Positions 16,102 through 25,461 of a stretch of 41,751 nt of DNA are shown piece after piece. The DNA comes from an uncultured Haliea sp. GTDB taxonomy: Bacteria; Pseudomonadota; Gammaproteobacteria; Pseudomonadales; Halieaceae. The stretch covers positions 1 through 41,751 of the forward strand of contig CAJXUQ010000026.1 in assembly GCA_913061145.1 (NCBI GenBank), read 5' to 3'. How positions within the stretch are numbered: position 1 is the first letter of the stretch; each line of letters starts with the position of its first letter. The position numbers were made by a program, and so were the translations under genes. A model generated the notes under the pieces. That model did no database searches and was not told the origin of the DNA. It was given only the letters and a program-made list of their open reading frames with translations.

Positions 16102-16749
16102 CTACCCCTGGGCAGCGCCGCTAACTCTCAACCGGGCGCGCTCGCGCACCAGGCCGCGGCAGAGAAAGTCTATCAGCTCGTCATAACGCTGCCCCGCATC
16201 ATAGTCGGGGTTGTGCAGGTGGTTGAGAATCACCGTATCTATCATACCAACGGTCATTTCCGCGCAGAATTCCGCCGACAGGCTGTCCTTGAGGTCGCCC
16301 GTGCTGGCGCTGTACAGGCGCAGGAAGTTCTCATTCATCACTGACAACAAGGTCGCGCCGCTGGCGAGGCTGTTGCCAATACTGGCGATGGAATAGCGCG
16401 CCAGTTCATGTTCCAGATCGGAGGCCTGGCAGAGCTGCTGCTTTTGCATCCCCAGCACGTGCGAGATGCGTTCGTCCAGATGGTCGAAGCGCTCCAGGGC
16501 CTCGTCTACCGAGCCCCTGACCAGTTCCAGCGTGCGACTGACGCAGATATCAAAGAGCAGGTCGTGGCGCGTGCCGTAGTAGTTATAAAAGGTTTTACGG
16601 GAAATGCCGGCACGCTCGCAAATGGCGTCAATGGTCATATCCGCGATGCCGCTCTGGCCGATCAGTGTGAGCGCTTCCTCAATGATGCGCGAGCGCTGCG
16701 CCTGCTTCTTGCGCTCTCGGAGACTCTTGCGGGGTGGTGGGTTGCTCAA
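16102..16749 (-). CDS. TetR-family transcriptional regulator
   Basis: A 215-residue TetR protein. The N-terminal helix-turn-helix is at about residues 20-65 (RIIEEALTLIGQSGIADMTIDAIC, then AGISRKTFYNYYGTRHDLLF), followed by an all-helical ligand domain. It is convergent with the P450-Rieske-ADC-SDR cluster and is the likely local repressor, with the inverted repeat at 11966-11979 as candidate site. The only usual start is TTG 16749, because an in-frame TAG lies about 36 nt upstream; no clear Shine-Dalgarno is present, suggesting weak translation. The ligand is unknown. Confidence 0.88.
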   Translation of the reverse strand: MSNPPPRKSLRERKKQAQRSRIIEEALTLIGQSGIADMTIDAICERAGISRKTFYNYYGTRHDLLFDICVSRTLELVRGSVDEALERFDHLDERISHVLGMQKQQLCQASDLEHELARYSIASIGNSLASGATLLSVMNENFLRLYSASTGDLKDSLSAEFCAEMTVGMIDTVILNHLHNPDYDAGQRYDELIDFLCRGLVRERARLRVSGAAQG

Positions 16750-16827
16750 AATAGGTGTCTTTTTGTGGCGGCAGGAGACTGTCTATGACCGTCCACCATA
16801 CACCAGAAGCCGCGCCCGCTGCCAGTC

Positions 16828-18486
16828 TCAGGCGCCCTCTGCGTCACGCAGCATCTCCCGGGCGTGGGCCAGTGACTGCTCGGTGAGCTTGACGCCGCCC
16901 AGCATGCGGGCGATTTCCTGCGCCCGCTGGTCGTCTTCCAGTGCGGTCATGCGTGTCCACGCGGCGGTTTTGTCCGACGTCTTGCTGACCAGCAGGTGCC
17001 GGTGCCCCTGCGAGGCCACCTGGGGCAGGTGAGTGACGCAGAGCACCTGCGCCTCGGCTGCCAGCCCGCGTAGCAGGCGGCCCACCACCTCGGCCACGGC
17101 GCCGCCGATGCCGACGTCCACCTCGTCAAAAACCATGCTGGGTAGGGTACCGCTCTTGGCGGTGACCACCTGAATGGCGAGGCTGATGCGCGACAGCTCA
17201 CCGCCGGAAGCGATTTTGCCCAGGGGCTGTGGCGCTGAGCCGGGATTGGTGCTGATCAGGAATTCGATATCTTCCGCGCCGTGCGGGTGGGGTGCGCGCG
17301 TCTCGCGTGGGGTCAGGGCAATGTCAAAACGGCAATCCGCCATGGCCAGCGTGTGCAGCACCTCGGTGGCCCGGGCGACCAGATCCCCGGCTGCCTTGGC
17401 GCGCTCTTTGCTGAGCCGAGTTGCGTCCTTGCGGTAGCTTTCCGCGAGGGCATCCAGCTCGCGTTGCAGTTCTTCTATACGCTGGCCGCCCTGGGCAAGA
17501 CCGGCGAGCTCCTCCTGTAGACCCGCCTGAAGCTCGAGCAGCTGCGGCGGCTTGATGCGGTGCTTGCGCGCTACGTCGTGCAGTTGCTCCAGGCGTTTCT
17601 CAACCTCAGCCAGCCGCTCCGGGTCGATTTCGATGGAGTCGATGTAGCGCTGTATTTCACGGCGCGCCTCCTCCAACTGTATCGCTGCGGAATCCAGCAG
17701 GCTGCGCGCGTTGTCGGCAGTCTTGCTGCCGCTGGCGACGCGCATCAGCTGCAGGGCATGGCGGGCGCTGCCGGCCTGCTCTTCGCAGATCTCCAGTGCC
17801 TGGTGCGCGCCCTGGAGAATATCTTCGGCATTGGCCAGAAGGCTCTGGTCGCGCTCCAGTTCCTCCAGTTCACCCTCGCGCAGGCCCAATTGCTCCAGTT
17901 CATCTACCTGGTAGGCGAGCAGTTGTGCCCGTGCGGTGGCCTCGTCCCGATTGCCGGTGAGCATGGCCAGCTCGCGCTGGCCTCGCAGCCAGTCCGATGC
18001 AGCCTGCTCGACGCGGCGCGCCAGCGCCTGCTGGCCGGCGAAGGCGTCAAGCATGGCCCGCTGTACCGGTTTGCGCAGCAGCGACTGGTGTGCGTGCTGG
18101 CTGTGGATATCGATCAGCAATTCACCCAGCTCGGCGCAGTCCTGTAGCGTGGAGGCGCTGCCGTTAATGTAGGCGCGCGAGCGCCCCTCGGCCGTTACCA
18201 CCCGGCGCAACAGGCATTCGTCACCGTGGTCCAGGTCGCGAGCCCGCAGCCAGGCGGTGGCGGCGGCGTTGTCGGCGATAGCAAAGGTGGCGGTAACCTC
18301 GGCGCGCTCGCTGCCGCTGCGCACCGCCTTGGGGTCTGCCCGGTCGCCCAGACACAGGCCCAGCGCATCCAGCATGATGGACTTGCCGGCGCCGGTTTCG
18401 CCGGTGATGACGGTCATGCCGTCATGGAATTCCATGTCGAGCGTGTCGACGATGGTGTAATCGCTGATGTGAATATGGGTGAGCAT
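16828..18486 (-). CDS. recN: DNA repair protein RecN
   Basis: A 552-residue SMC-like ATPase of the usual RecN length. Walker A is GETGAGKS (29-36) in the N-terminal head. Long heptad-like coiled coils flank the middle. The ABC signature KIASGGELSRISLAI and Walker B MVFDEVDVGIGG are in the C-terminal head. RecN acts at double-strand breaks with RecA in recombination repair. ATG 18486 matches the family start (MLTHIHISDYTIVD). recN is divergent from hrcA, a frequent neighbour arrangement. No canonical LexA box was found upstream. Confidence 0.97.
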   Translation of the reverse strand: MLTHIHISDYTIVDTLDMEFHDGMTVITGETGAGKSIMLDALGLCLGDRADPKAVRSGSERAEVTATFAIADNAAATAWLRARDLDHGDECLLRRVVTAEGRSRAYINGSASTLQDCAELGELLIDIHSQHAHQSLLRKPVQRAMLDAFAGQQALARRVEQAASDWLRGQRELAMLTGNRDEATARAQLLAYQVDELEQLGLREGELEELERDQSLLANAEDILQGAHQALEICEEQAGSARHALQLMRVASGSKTADNARSLLDSAAIQLEEARREIQRYIDSIEIDPERLAEVEKRLEQLHDVARKHRIKPPQLLELQAGLQEELAGLAQGGQRIEELQRELDALAESYRKDATRLSKERAKAAGDLVARATEVLHTLAMADCRFDIALTPRETRAPHPHGAEDIEFLISTNPGSAPQPLGKIASGGELSRISLAIQVVTAKSGTLPSMVFDEVDVGIGGAVAEVVGRLLRGLAAEAQVLCVTHLPQVASQGHRHLLVSKTSDKTAAWTRMTALEDDQRAQEIARMLGGVKLTEQSLAHAREMLRDAEGA

Positions 18487-18525
18487 GGTGAACCGCTTGG
18501 GTATTTGGTCTGTTATACCGCAGAT

Positions 18526-18576
18526 CCCCCGCGGCATAAACATCCGCAGCGCTCATCGCTTTGTATTCCGCGGGGG
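18526..18576. repeat. 9-bp inverted repeat in the recN-hrcA intergenic region
   Basis: CCCCCGCGG (18526-18534) and CCGCGGGGG (18568-18576) are perfect inverted repeats 33 bp apart in the 129-bp gap between the divergent genes. The sequence between them is more AT-rich. They could be paired operator half-sites or form a long-loop hairpin in either leader. It is not a CIRCE element. Confidence 0.45.
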
Positions 18577-18615
18577 CTGTGATACAACCGGGGCAGCAGT
18601 CACACAGGGTGGAGT

Positions 18616-19650
18616 ATGAGCTCAGCGGATTTATCGGAACGGGCACGGACCATTCTCAAGGCGCTGATTGAGCGTCACATTCGCGACGGGCAGCCGGTCG
18701 GGTCGCGCAGCCTGCTGGAAGAGGCCGGCTTGTCGGTGAGTGCGGCCACAGTGCGCAATGTGATGTCTGACCTCGAAGAGCGAGGCTTGCTGCACTCGCC
18801 GCATACCTCGGCGGGGCGTGTGCCCACCGCCCAGGGGTACCGATTGTTTGTGGATCGCCTGCTGCAGGTGCAGCCATTGGACGAACGGGCGGTGAGCGCC
18901 CTGCGCGAACAGCTGCATCCGGACAAATCCACGACAGAGCTGGTGCAGTCGGCGTCGTCACTATTGTCAGCCATTACCGCCCAGGCTGGCCTGGTGACGG
19001 TGCCCCGTCCAGAGACCCATCAGCTGCGCCAGGTTGAATTCCTGCCGCTGTCCGGGGACCGGGTACTGGTGATTCTGGTGGTCAATGAGCGCGAGGTGCA
19101 GAACCGCATTATCCACACCCAGCGCGCCTTCACCGAGGCCGAGTTGCGGGATGCCGCCGCACTGGTCAATCAGCGCTTTGCCGGCCGGCCCCTGAATGAG
19201 GTGCAGAGCCGTATTCTGGCCGAGATGGAGGATGCCCGCAGCCGTATCGACAGTTATCTGCAGGCGGCGCTGGATCTGGCCAGCAAGGCGCTGGACCAGG
19301 AGGCCCCAGAAGACGAATACCTCATGGCCGGCGAGTCGCGTTTGCTGGGCCACGTCAGCCCGGAAGATGTAGGGCGCCTGCGTGAGTTGTTCGACGCCTT
19401 TGAGCGCAAGAAAGATCTACTGCATTTGCTGGAGCGCTGCACCCGCGCCAACGGGGTGCAGATCTTTATCGGCAATGAGGCGGGCTTTGAGGTCTTCGGC
19501 GACTACAGCGTGATTACCGCCCCTTACACAGACGGTGCCCGTACGCTGGGCGTGCTCGGGGTGATCGGGCCCACGCGGATGCCCTACGAACGGGTGATAC
19601 CGGTCGTGGACATCACCGCGCGTATGCTGAGCTCCGCACTGTCCAACTGA
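18616..19650 (+). CDS. hrcA: heat-inducible transcription repressor HrcA
   Basis: A 344-residue HrcA. The N-terminal winged helix contains RARTILKALIERHIRDGQPVG and SAATVRNVMSDLEERG, followed by HTSAGRVPTAQGYRLFVD, then GAF-like and dimerisation regions ending RMLSSAL. HrcA represses chaperone genes by binding CIRCE and needs GroEL for activity. E. coli lacks it; some other gammaproteobacteria have it. It heads hrcA-grpE-dnaK-dnaJ. The start ATG 18616 follows GGTGGAGT at short spacing. No CIRCE inverted repeat is visible before hrcA, grpE or dnaK, so its targets (perhaps groESL) are likely outside the window. Confidence 0.96.
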   Translation: MSSADLSERARTILKALIERHIRDGQPVGSRSLLEEAGLSVSAATVRNVMSDLEERGLLHSPHTSAGRVPTAQGYRLFVDRLLQVQPLDERAVSALREQLHPDKSTTELVQSASSLLSAITAQAGLVTVPRPETHQLRQVEFLPLSGDRVLVILVVNEREVQNRIIHTQRAFTEAELRDAAALVNQRFAGRPLNEVQSRILAEMEDARSRIDSYLQAALDLASKALDQEAPEDEYLMAGESRLLGHVSPEDVGRLRELFDAFERKKDLLHLLERCTRANGVQIFIGNEAGFEVFGDYSVITAPYTDGARTLGVLGVIGPTRMPYERVIPVVDITARMLSSALSN

Positions 19651-19654
19651 GCAG

Positions 19655-19675
19655 GGCCGCCAGAGTTCGGCGGCC
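19655..19675 (+). terminator. GC hairpin after hrcA
   Basis: GGCCGCC (19655-19661) pairs perfectly with GGCGGCC (19669-19675) around a 7-nt loop, starting 4 bp after the hrcA stop. It is followed by TTGAAATTT rather than a clean T-run, so termination may be partial. Its last base is the first base of the -35 element of the grpE heat-shock promoter. Confidence 0.5.
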
Positions 19676-19703
19676 TTGAAATTTACCCCGGTCGTCCCAA
19701 CAT
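19675..19703 (+). promoter_or_regulatory. sigma32-type heat-shock promoter of grpE
   Basis: CTTGAAA (19675-19681), a 14-bp spacer and CCCAACAT (19696-19703) fit the sigma32 consensus (CTTGAAA, then CCCCATNT). The -35 is a full match and the -10 is partial. It lies between the hrcA hairpin and the GTG start of grpE. The dnaK gene carries an almost identical -35 context. Confidence 0.6.
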
Positions 19704-19779
19704 CTTCCCCAACCACAGCGGGGCGGTGCAGCGGCGCCGTGCCTGTGTCATTCACAAGTGCCAGTGATGGAGTCCAGAC

Positions 19780-20391
19780 GTGGCTGATAACGAGCAAAAC
19801 ACACCCGAATCCGAGCCCGGTGAGGGCGGTAACCAGCGGCAGGCCGCGGAAGCGGCCGCCTATGCGGACACGGCCGCATCCACGCAGCCTGAGGGAGCGG
19901 AAGGCAGCGAGGAGCAGACACCGGAAGCGCTGATGGCAGCGCTGGAGGACGATCTCAATGCCGCTCGGGATGCGGCCCTGCGGGCCCAGGCGGATGCCCA
20001 GAATATCAAGCGCCGCGCCGAACAGGACGTGGAAAAGGCGCGCAAGTTCGCCCTGGAATCGTTTTGCAAGGAACTCCTGCCCGTGGTCGACAACATGGAG
20101 CGCGCATTGGCGGTAACAGCGGGTCACGACGAGTCGGTGAAACCCATCATCGATGGCCTGGAGCTGACGCTGAAAAGCTTCGTGGATGCCCTGCGCAAGT
20201 TTCACATTGAGCCGATTGACCCGGAAGGGCAGCCGTTTGACCCGCAGCTGCACCAGGCCATGAGCCTGGTTGAAAACGCGGAAGTGGAGCCGAATACGGT
20301 CATCGCGGTCATGCAGAAGGGCTACACGCTGAATTCGCGCCTGGTGCGCCCGGCGATGGTCATGGTCAGCAAAGCGCCAACCGGTGAGTAA
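19780..20391 (+). CDS. grpE: nucleotide exchange factor GrpE
   Basis: A 203-residue GrpE. An acidic, Ala/Glu/Gln-rich disordered N-terminus (about 1-50) leads into a long coiled-coil helix ([18 protein letters not shown]..., about 52-85), then DNMERAL and the C-terminal beta domain with the family motif near [15 protein letters not shown] and [17 protein letters not shown]. GrpE releases ADP from DnaK. The start is GTG 19780 with GGAG 7 nt before. It has a predicted sigma32 promoter of its own, so it can be induced independently of hrcA. Confidence 0.96.
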   Translation: MADNEQNTPESEPGEGGNQRQAAEAAAYADTAASTQPEGAEGSEEQTPEALMAALEDDLNAARDAALRAQADAQNIKRRAEQDVEKARKFALESFCKELLPVVDNMERALAVTAGHDESVKPIIDGLELTLKSFVDALRKFHIEPIDPEGQPFDPQLHQAMSLVENAEVEPNTVIAVMQKGYTLNSRLVRPAMVMVSKAPTGE

Positions 20392-20406
20392 AAACCGTTT
20401 CGGCCC

Positions 20407-20434
20407 CTTGAAATTGCCGACCCAGCGCCAATAT
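20407..20434 (+). promoter_or_regulatory. sigma32-type heat-shock promoter of dnaK
   Basis: CTTGAAA (20407-20413), a 13-bp spacer and GCCAATAT (20427-20434) fit sigma32. The sequence CCTTGAAATT is shared exactly with the grpE promoter. The predicted start gives a leader of about 50 nt containing the GCCGGC-type stem just before the GAGGAG Shine-Dalgarno. Confidence 0.62.
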
Positions 20435-20490
20435 AGACAACAAGTGAATACTGCAGCCGGCTGAGCCGGCGCAAATGAGGAGATGAACAC

Positions 20491-22413
20491 ATGGGCAAGA
20501 TTATCGGTATCGACCTGGGTACCACCAACTCCTGCGTCGCGGTGCTCGAAGGGGGCAAGGCGCGCGTTATCGAGAATTCCGAGGGCGATCGCACAACGCC
20601 GTCGATTGTGGCGTACACCCAGGATGGCGAAATTCTGGTGGGGCAGAGCGCAAAACGCCAGTCCGTCACCAACCCGAACAACACCCTGTACGCGGTGAAG
20701 CGCCTGATTGGACGCAAGTTCAAGGATGACGTTGTGCAAAAGGACATCAAAATGGTGCCCTACAAAATCGTCGAGGCCGACAACGGCGATGCCTGGGTGC
20801 AGGCCAAGGACGAAAAAATGGCACCGCCCCAGGTATCCGCTGAAGTGCTGCGCAAAATGAAGCGCACCGCGGAAGAGTATCTGGGCGAGACGGTGACCGA
20901 GGCGGTCATTACCGTGCCCGCCTACTTTAACGACTCCCAGCGTCAGGCCACCAAGGACGCTGGTCGTATTGCCGGCCTCGAGGTGAAGCGCATCATCAAC
21001 GAGCCGACGGCGGCTGCGCTGGCCTATGGTATGGACAAGGCGAAGGGCGACCGCACGATTGCGGTATACGACCTGGGTGGCGGTACATTCGATATCTCCA
21101 TCATTGAGATCGCCGAGGTGGATGGCGAGCACCAGTTTGAAGTGCTGTCGACCAATGGCGACACGTTCTTGGGCGGTGAGGACTTTGACCTGCGGCTGAT
21201 CGAATACCTGGCGGCGGAGTTCAAGAAGGAGAGCGGCATCGACCTGCACAACGATCCGCTTGCGCTGCAGCGTCTCAAGGAAGCGGCAGAGAAGGCGAAG
21301 ATCGAATTGTCGTCCAGCCAGCAGACCGAAGTGAACCTGCCCTATATCACCGCTGATGCAACGGGTCCCAAGCACCTGGTCGTGAAGCTGTCACGCTCCA
21401 AGCTGGAATCTCTGGTGGAGGAGCTGGTCAAGCGCTCCATGGAGCCGGTCAAGATGGCACTCCAGGATGCAGGTCTGAGCCCCAGTGAAATCAACGATGT
21501 GATCCTGGTGGGCGGCCAGACCCGCATGCCGATGGTACAGAAGGCCGTGGCGGATTTCTTCGGCAAGGAGCCGCGCAAGGACGTCAACCCTGACGAGGCG
21601 GTTGCCATGGGTGCGGCTATTCAGGGTGCGGTGCTCTCCGGCGACGTCAAGGACGTGCTGCTGCTGGACGTCACCCCGCTGACGCTGGGCATTGAGACCA
21701 TGGGTGGTGTTGCGACACCCCTGATTGAGAAGAACACCACGATTCCGACCAAGAAATCGCAGGTGTTTTCAACGGCGGACGACAACCAGACGGCTGTGAC
21801 CATCCACGTGGTCCAGGGTGAGCGCAAGCAGGCTTCGCAGAACAAGTCGCTGGGCCGCTTTGACCTGGCGGACATTCCGCCGGCGCCGCGCGGCATGCCA
21901 CAGATCGAAGTGACTTTCGACCTGGATGCCAACGGCATCCTGAATGTGTCCGCGAAGGACAAGGCTACGGGCAAGGAGCAGTCGATCCGCATCACGGCTT
22001 CTGGTGGCCTGAGCGAGGAGGACATCGAGAGGATGGTGGCGGATGCCGAGGCCAATGCGGATGCCGATGCGCGGTTCGAGGAGCTGATCGCGGCACGCAA
22101 CAGCTGTGACGGCTTGGTGCACGCTGCGCGCAAGACGCTGGAAGAGGCGGGAGATAACGCCACTGCCGATGAGAAGGCAGCGATTGAGGCGGCGATCAGC
22201 GAGGCCGAGGAAGCGCTCAAGGCGAACGAGAAAGACGCCATTGAAGCGGCAGCGGCCAAGCTGACCGAGGCAACCGGTCCTGTGGCCCAGAAGATGTACC
22301 AGGCGCAGGCAGAGGCGGCGCAGGGTGCTGAAGCAGGGGGCACGGAGCAGTCCGCGGCGGGCGATGACGCGGTTGACGCTGAGTTCGAAGAAGTGAAGGA
22401 CGACAAGAAGTAG
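20491..22413 (+). CDS. dnaK: molecular chaperone DnaK (Hsp70)
   Basis: A 640-residue Hsp70 of standard length. The ATPase domain opens [18 protein letters not shown]; later phosphate-binding motifs are [12 protein letters not shown] and [11 protein letters not shown]. The linker [12 protein letters not shown] leads to the substrate-binding domain, and the lid ends in the acidic tail [10 protein letters not shown]. It folds and protects proteins with DnaJ and GrpE, both adjacent. The start follows GAGGAG at 8 nt. Regulation is probably sigma32-driven. Confidence 0.99.
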   Translation: MGKIIGIDLGTTNSCVAVLEGGKARVIENSEGDRTTPSIVAYTQDGEILVGQSAKRQSVTNPNNTLYAVKRLIGRKFKDDVVQKDIKMVPYKIVEADNGDAWVQAKDEKMAPPQVSAEVLRKMKRTAEEYLGETVTEAVITVPAYFNDSQRQATKDAGRIAGLEVKRIINEPTAAALAYGMDKAKGDRTIAVYDLGGGTFDISIIEIAEVDGEHQFEVLSTNGDTFLGGEDFDLRLIEYLAAEFKKESGIDLHNDPLALQRLKEAAEKAKIELSSSQQTEVNLPYITADATGPKHLVVKLSRSKLESLVEELVKRSMEPVKMALQDAGLSPSEINDVILVGGQTRMPMVQKAVADFFGKEPRKDVNPDEAVAMGAAIQGAVLSGDVKDVLLLDVTPLTLGIETMGGVATPLIEKNTTIPTKKSQVFSTADDNQTAVTIHVVQGERKQASQNKSLGRFDLADIPPAPRGMPQIEVTFDLDANGILNVSAKDKATGKEQSIRITASGGLSEEDIERMVADAEANADADARFEELIAARNSCDGLVHAARKTLEEAGDNATADEKAAIEAAISEAEEALKANEKDAIEAAAAKLTEATGPVAQKMYQAQAEAAQGAEAGGTEQSAAGDDAVDAEFEEVKDDKK

Positions 22414-22434
22414 GCGTTAGCGCTTCCTGTCACC

Positions 22435-22451
22435 GGGGCGCAGGGCGCCCC
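22435..22451 (+). other. hairpin in the dnaK-dnaJ intergenic region
   Basis: GGGGCGC-AGG-GCGCCCC is a very stable stem 22 bp after the dnaK stop, extendable by one C-G pair. No T-run follows. Together with the next hairpin it could limit read-through or be a processing/stabilising element that sets the dnaK:dnaJ ratio. Confidence 0.5.
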
Positions 22452-22467
22452 GTCGGTAAACTTGACC

Positions 22468-22490
22468 ACGCGGGACCTGAGAGCCCGCGT
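22468..22490 (+). other. second hairpin in the dnaK-dnaJ intergenic region
   Basis: ACGCGGG (22468-22474) pairs perfectly with CCCGCGT (22484-22490) around a 9-nt loop. It ends 38 bp before the dnaJ start and has no T-run. It is the second of two tandem stems in this gap. Confidence 0.5.
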
Positions 22491-22528
22491 CGTCATTTGC
22501 GAGAATGCGGTTTAACGTCAGGCTGACT

Positions 22529-24462
<1,934 letters not shown>

Positions 24463-24498
24463 GCCGGCCCCCTCACCCTATGCGCTAGAGGAAAGCTT

Positions 24499-25353
24499 GT
24501 GACAGAGTGTATTGTCAACATCGATGAGAGCAACGCAGCGGCCCTGCTGATTGAGGAATCCCATCGGCGGCCGGTGGTCGTTGACTTCTGGGCCGACTGG
24601 TGCGGACCCTGCAAGAGCCTGATGCCGGTGCTGGAAAAGCTGGCCAATGAGTACGCGGGCGCGTTCCTGCTGGCCAAGGTGAATGCCGACGAGCAGCCCA
24701 TGATCTCCCAGCAATTCGGGGTGCGCAGTCTGCCGACCGTGATGGTGATGCAGGGCGGTCAACCGGTGGACGGATTCGTCGGTGCGCAGTCCGAGGCGCA
24801 GGTGCGGGAACTGCTGGAAAAGTACCTGCCCAAGCCATGGGACGGCCTGCTGGAGCAGGGTCAGGCGTTCATGGCCCAGGGCGACTTCAGCTCTGCCCTG
24901 GGTCCGCTGCGGCAGGCCTTCGAGGATTCCGGGCAGCGCCATGACATTACCCTTGCATACGCCCATGCCCTGCTTGAGTGCAACCGGCTGGACGATGCAC
25001 AGGCGGTGCTCGACACCGTGCGCATGGCCGATCAGGACCCCGCGTGGGAGCAGTTGGTTGCCCAGTTGAAGCTCAAGCGTGAGGCCGCGGTAACACCCGA
25101 GATGGCAGCGCTTGAGGAGCGCCTGGAGGCGGAACCGGGCAACCATGACGTGCGCCACCAGTTGGCGGTGCAGTACACCAATGCCGGTTACTTCCGCGAG
25201 GCGCTGGAACACTTGATCACCATCCTGCGGCAGGACCTCAACCATGCCGACGGGGCGACCAAAAAGGCGCTGATCGATACGATCGCAAGCCTGGGCAAGA
25301 GCGACCCCCTGGCTGCGGAGTATCAACGCAAGCTCTATAGCCTGCTGTACTGA
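24499..25353 (+). CDS. cnoX: thioredoxin-TPR chaperone, CnoX/YbbN-like
   Basis: A 284-residue protein, the same length as E. coli CnoX. A thioredoxin domain (about 1-112) with active-site WCGPC (residues 34-38) is followed by TPR-like helices (about 115-284). E. coli CnoX has SxxC and acts as a holdase that binds GroEL and protects proteins from oxidation; an intact CGPC, as here and in some other bacteria, would also allow dithiol exchange. The start is GTG 24499 after GAGGAAAG. It lies 36 bp after dapB and next to the chaperone genes, which fits a proteostasis role. Confidence 0.92.
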   Translation: MTECIVNIDESNAAALLIEESHRRPVVVDFWADWCGPCKSLMPVLEKLANEYAGAFLLAKVNADEQPMISQQFGVRSLPTVMVMQGGQPVDGFVGAQSEAQVRELLEKYLPKPWDGLLEQGQAFMAQGDFSSALGPLRQAFEDSGQRHDITLAYAHALLECNRLDDAQAVLDTVRMADQDPAWEQLVAQLKLKREAAVTPEMAALEERLEAEPGNHDVRHQLAVQYTNAGYFREALEHLITILRQDLNHADGATKKALIDTIASLGKSDPLAAEYQRKLYSLLY

Positions 25354-25393
25354 GCCGCCTCCCGCGGGCAGCGGGCGGGCTCCGGTGCTTGTG

Positions 25394-25422
25394 TTGCGGT
25401 GCGGTAATCGTTAAGGTACATG
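25394..25422 (+). promoter_or_regulatory. weak candidate promoter before the sulfatase-like gene
   Basis: TTGCGG (25394-25399), a 17-bp spacer and TACATG (25417-25422) sit 40 bp before ATG 25462. Both hexamers match only half of consensus. Listed because this gap separates the chaperone/cnoX genes from the following lipid-type cluster. Confidence 0.22.
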
Positions 25423-25461
25423 CCCTGGCGATGAAAAACATACTCCAAGGTCAAACCCGCT

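Noticed and set aside
18508-18524. LexA (SOS) box upstream of recN
   Set aside because: The nearest sequence on the minus strand is CTGCGGTATAACAG, with 8 rather than 10 bases between CTG and CAG, so it does not fit the gammaproteobacterial LexA site.
19417-21375. 652-codon antisense ORF over hrcA, grpE and dnaK
   Set aside because: It spans three confirmed chaperone genes and their promoters and shows no recognisable domain.
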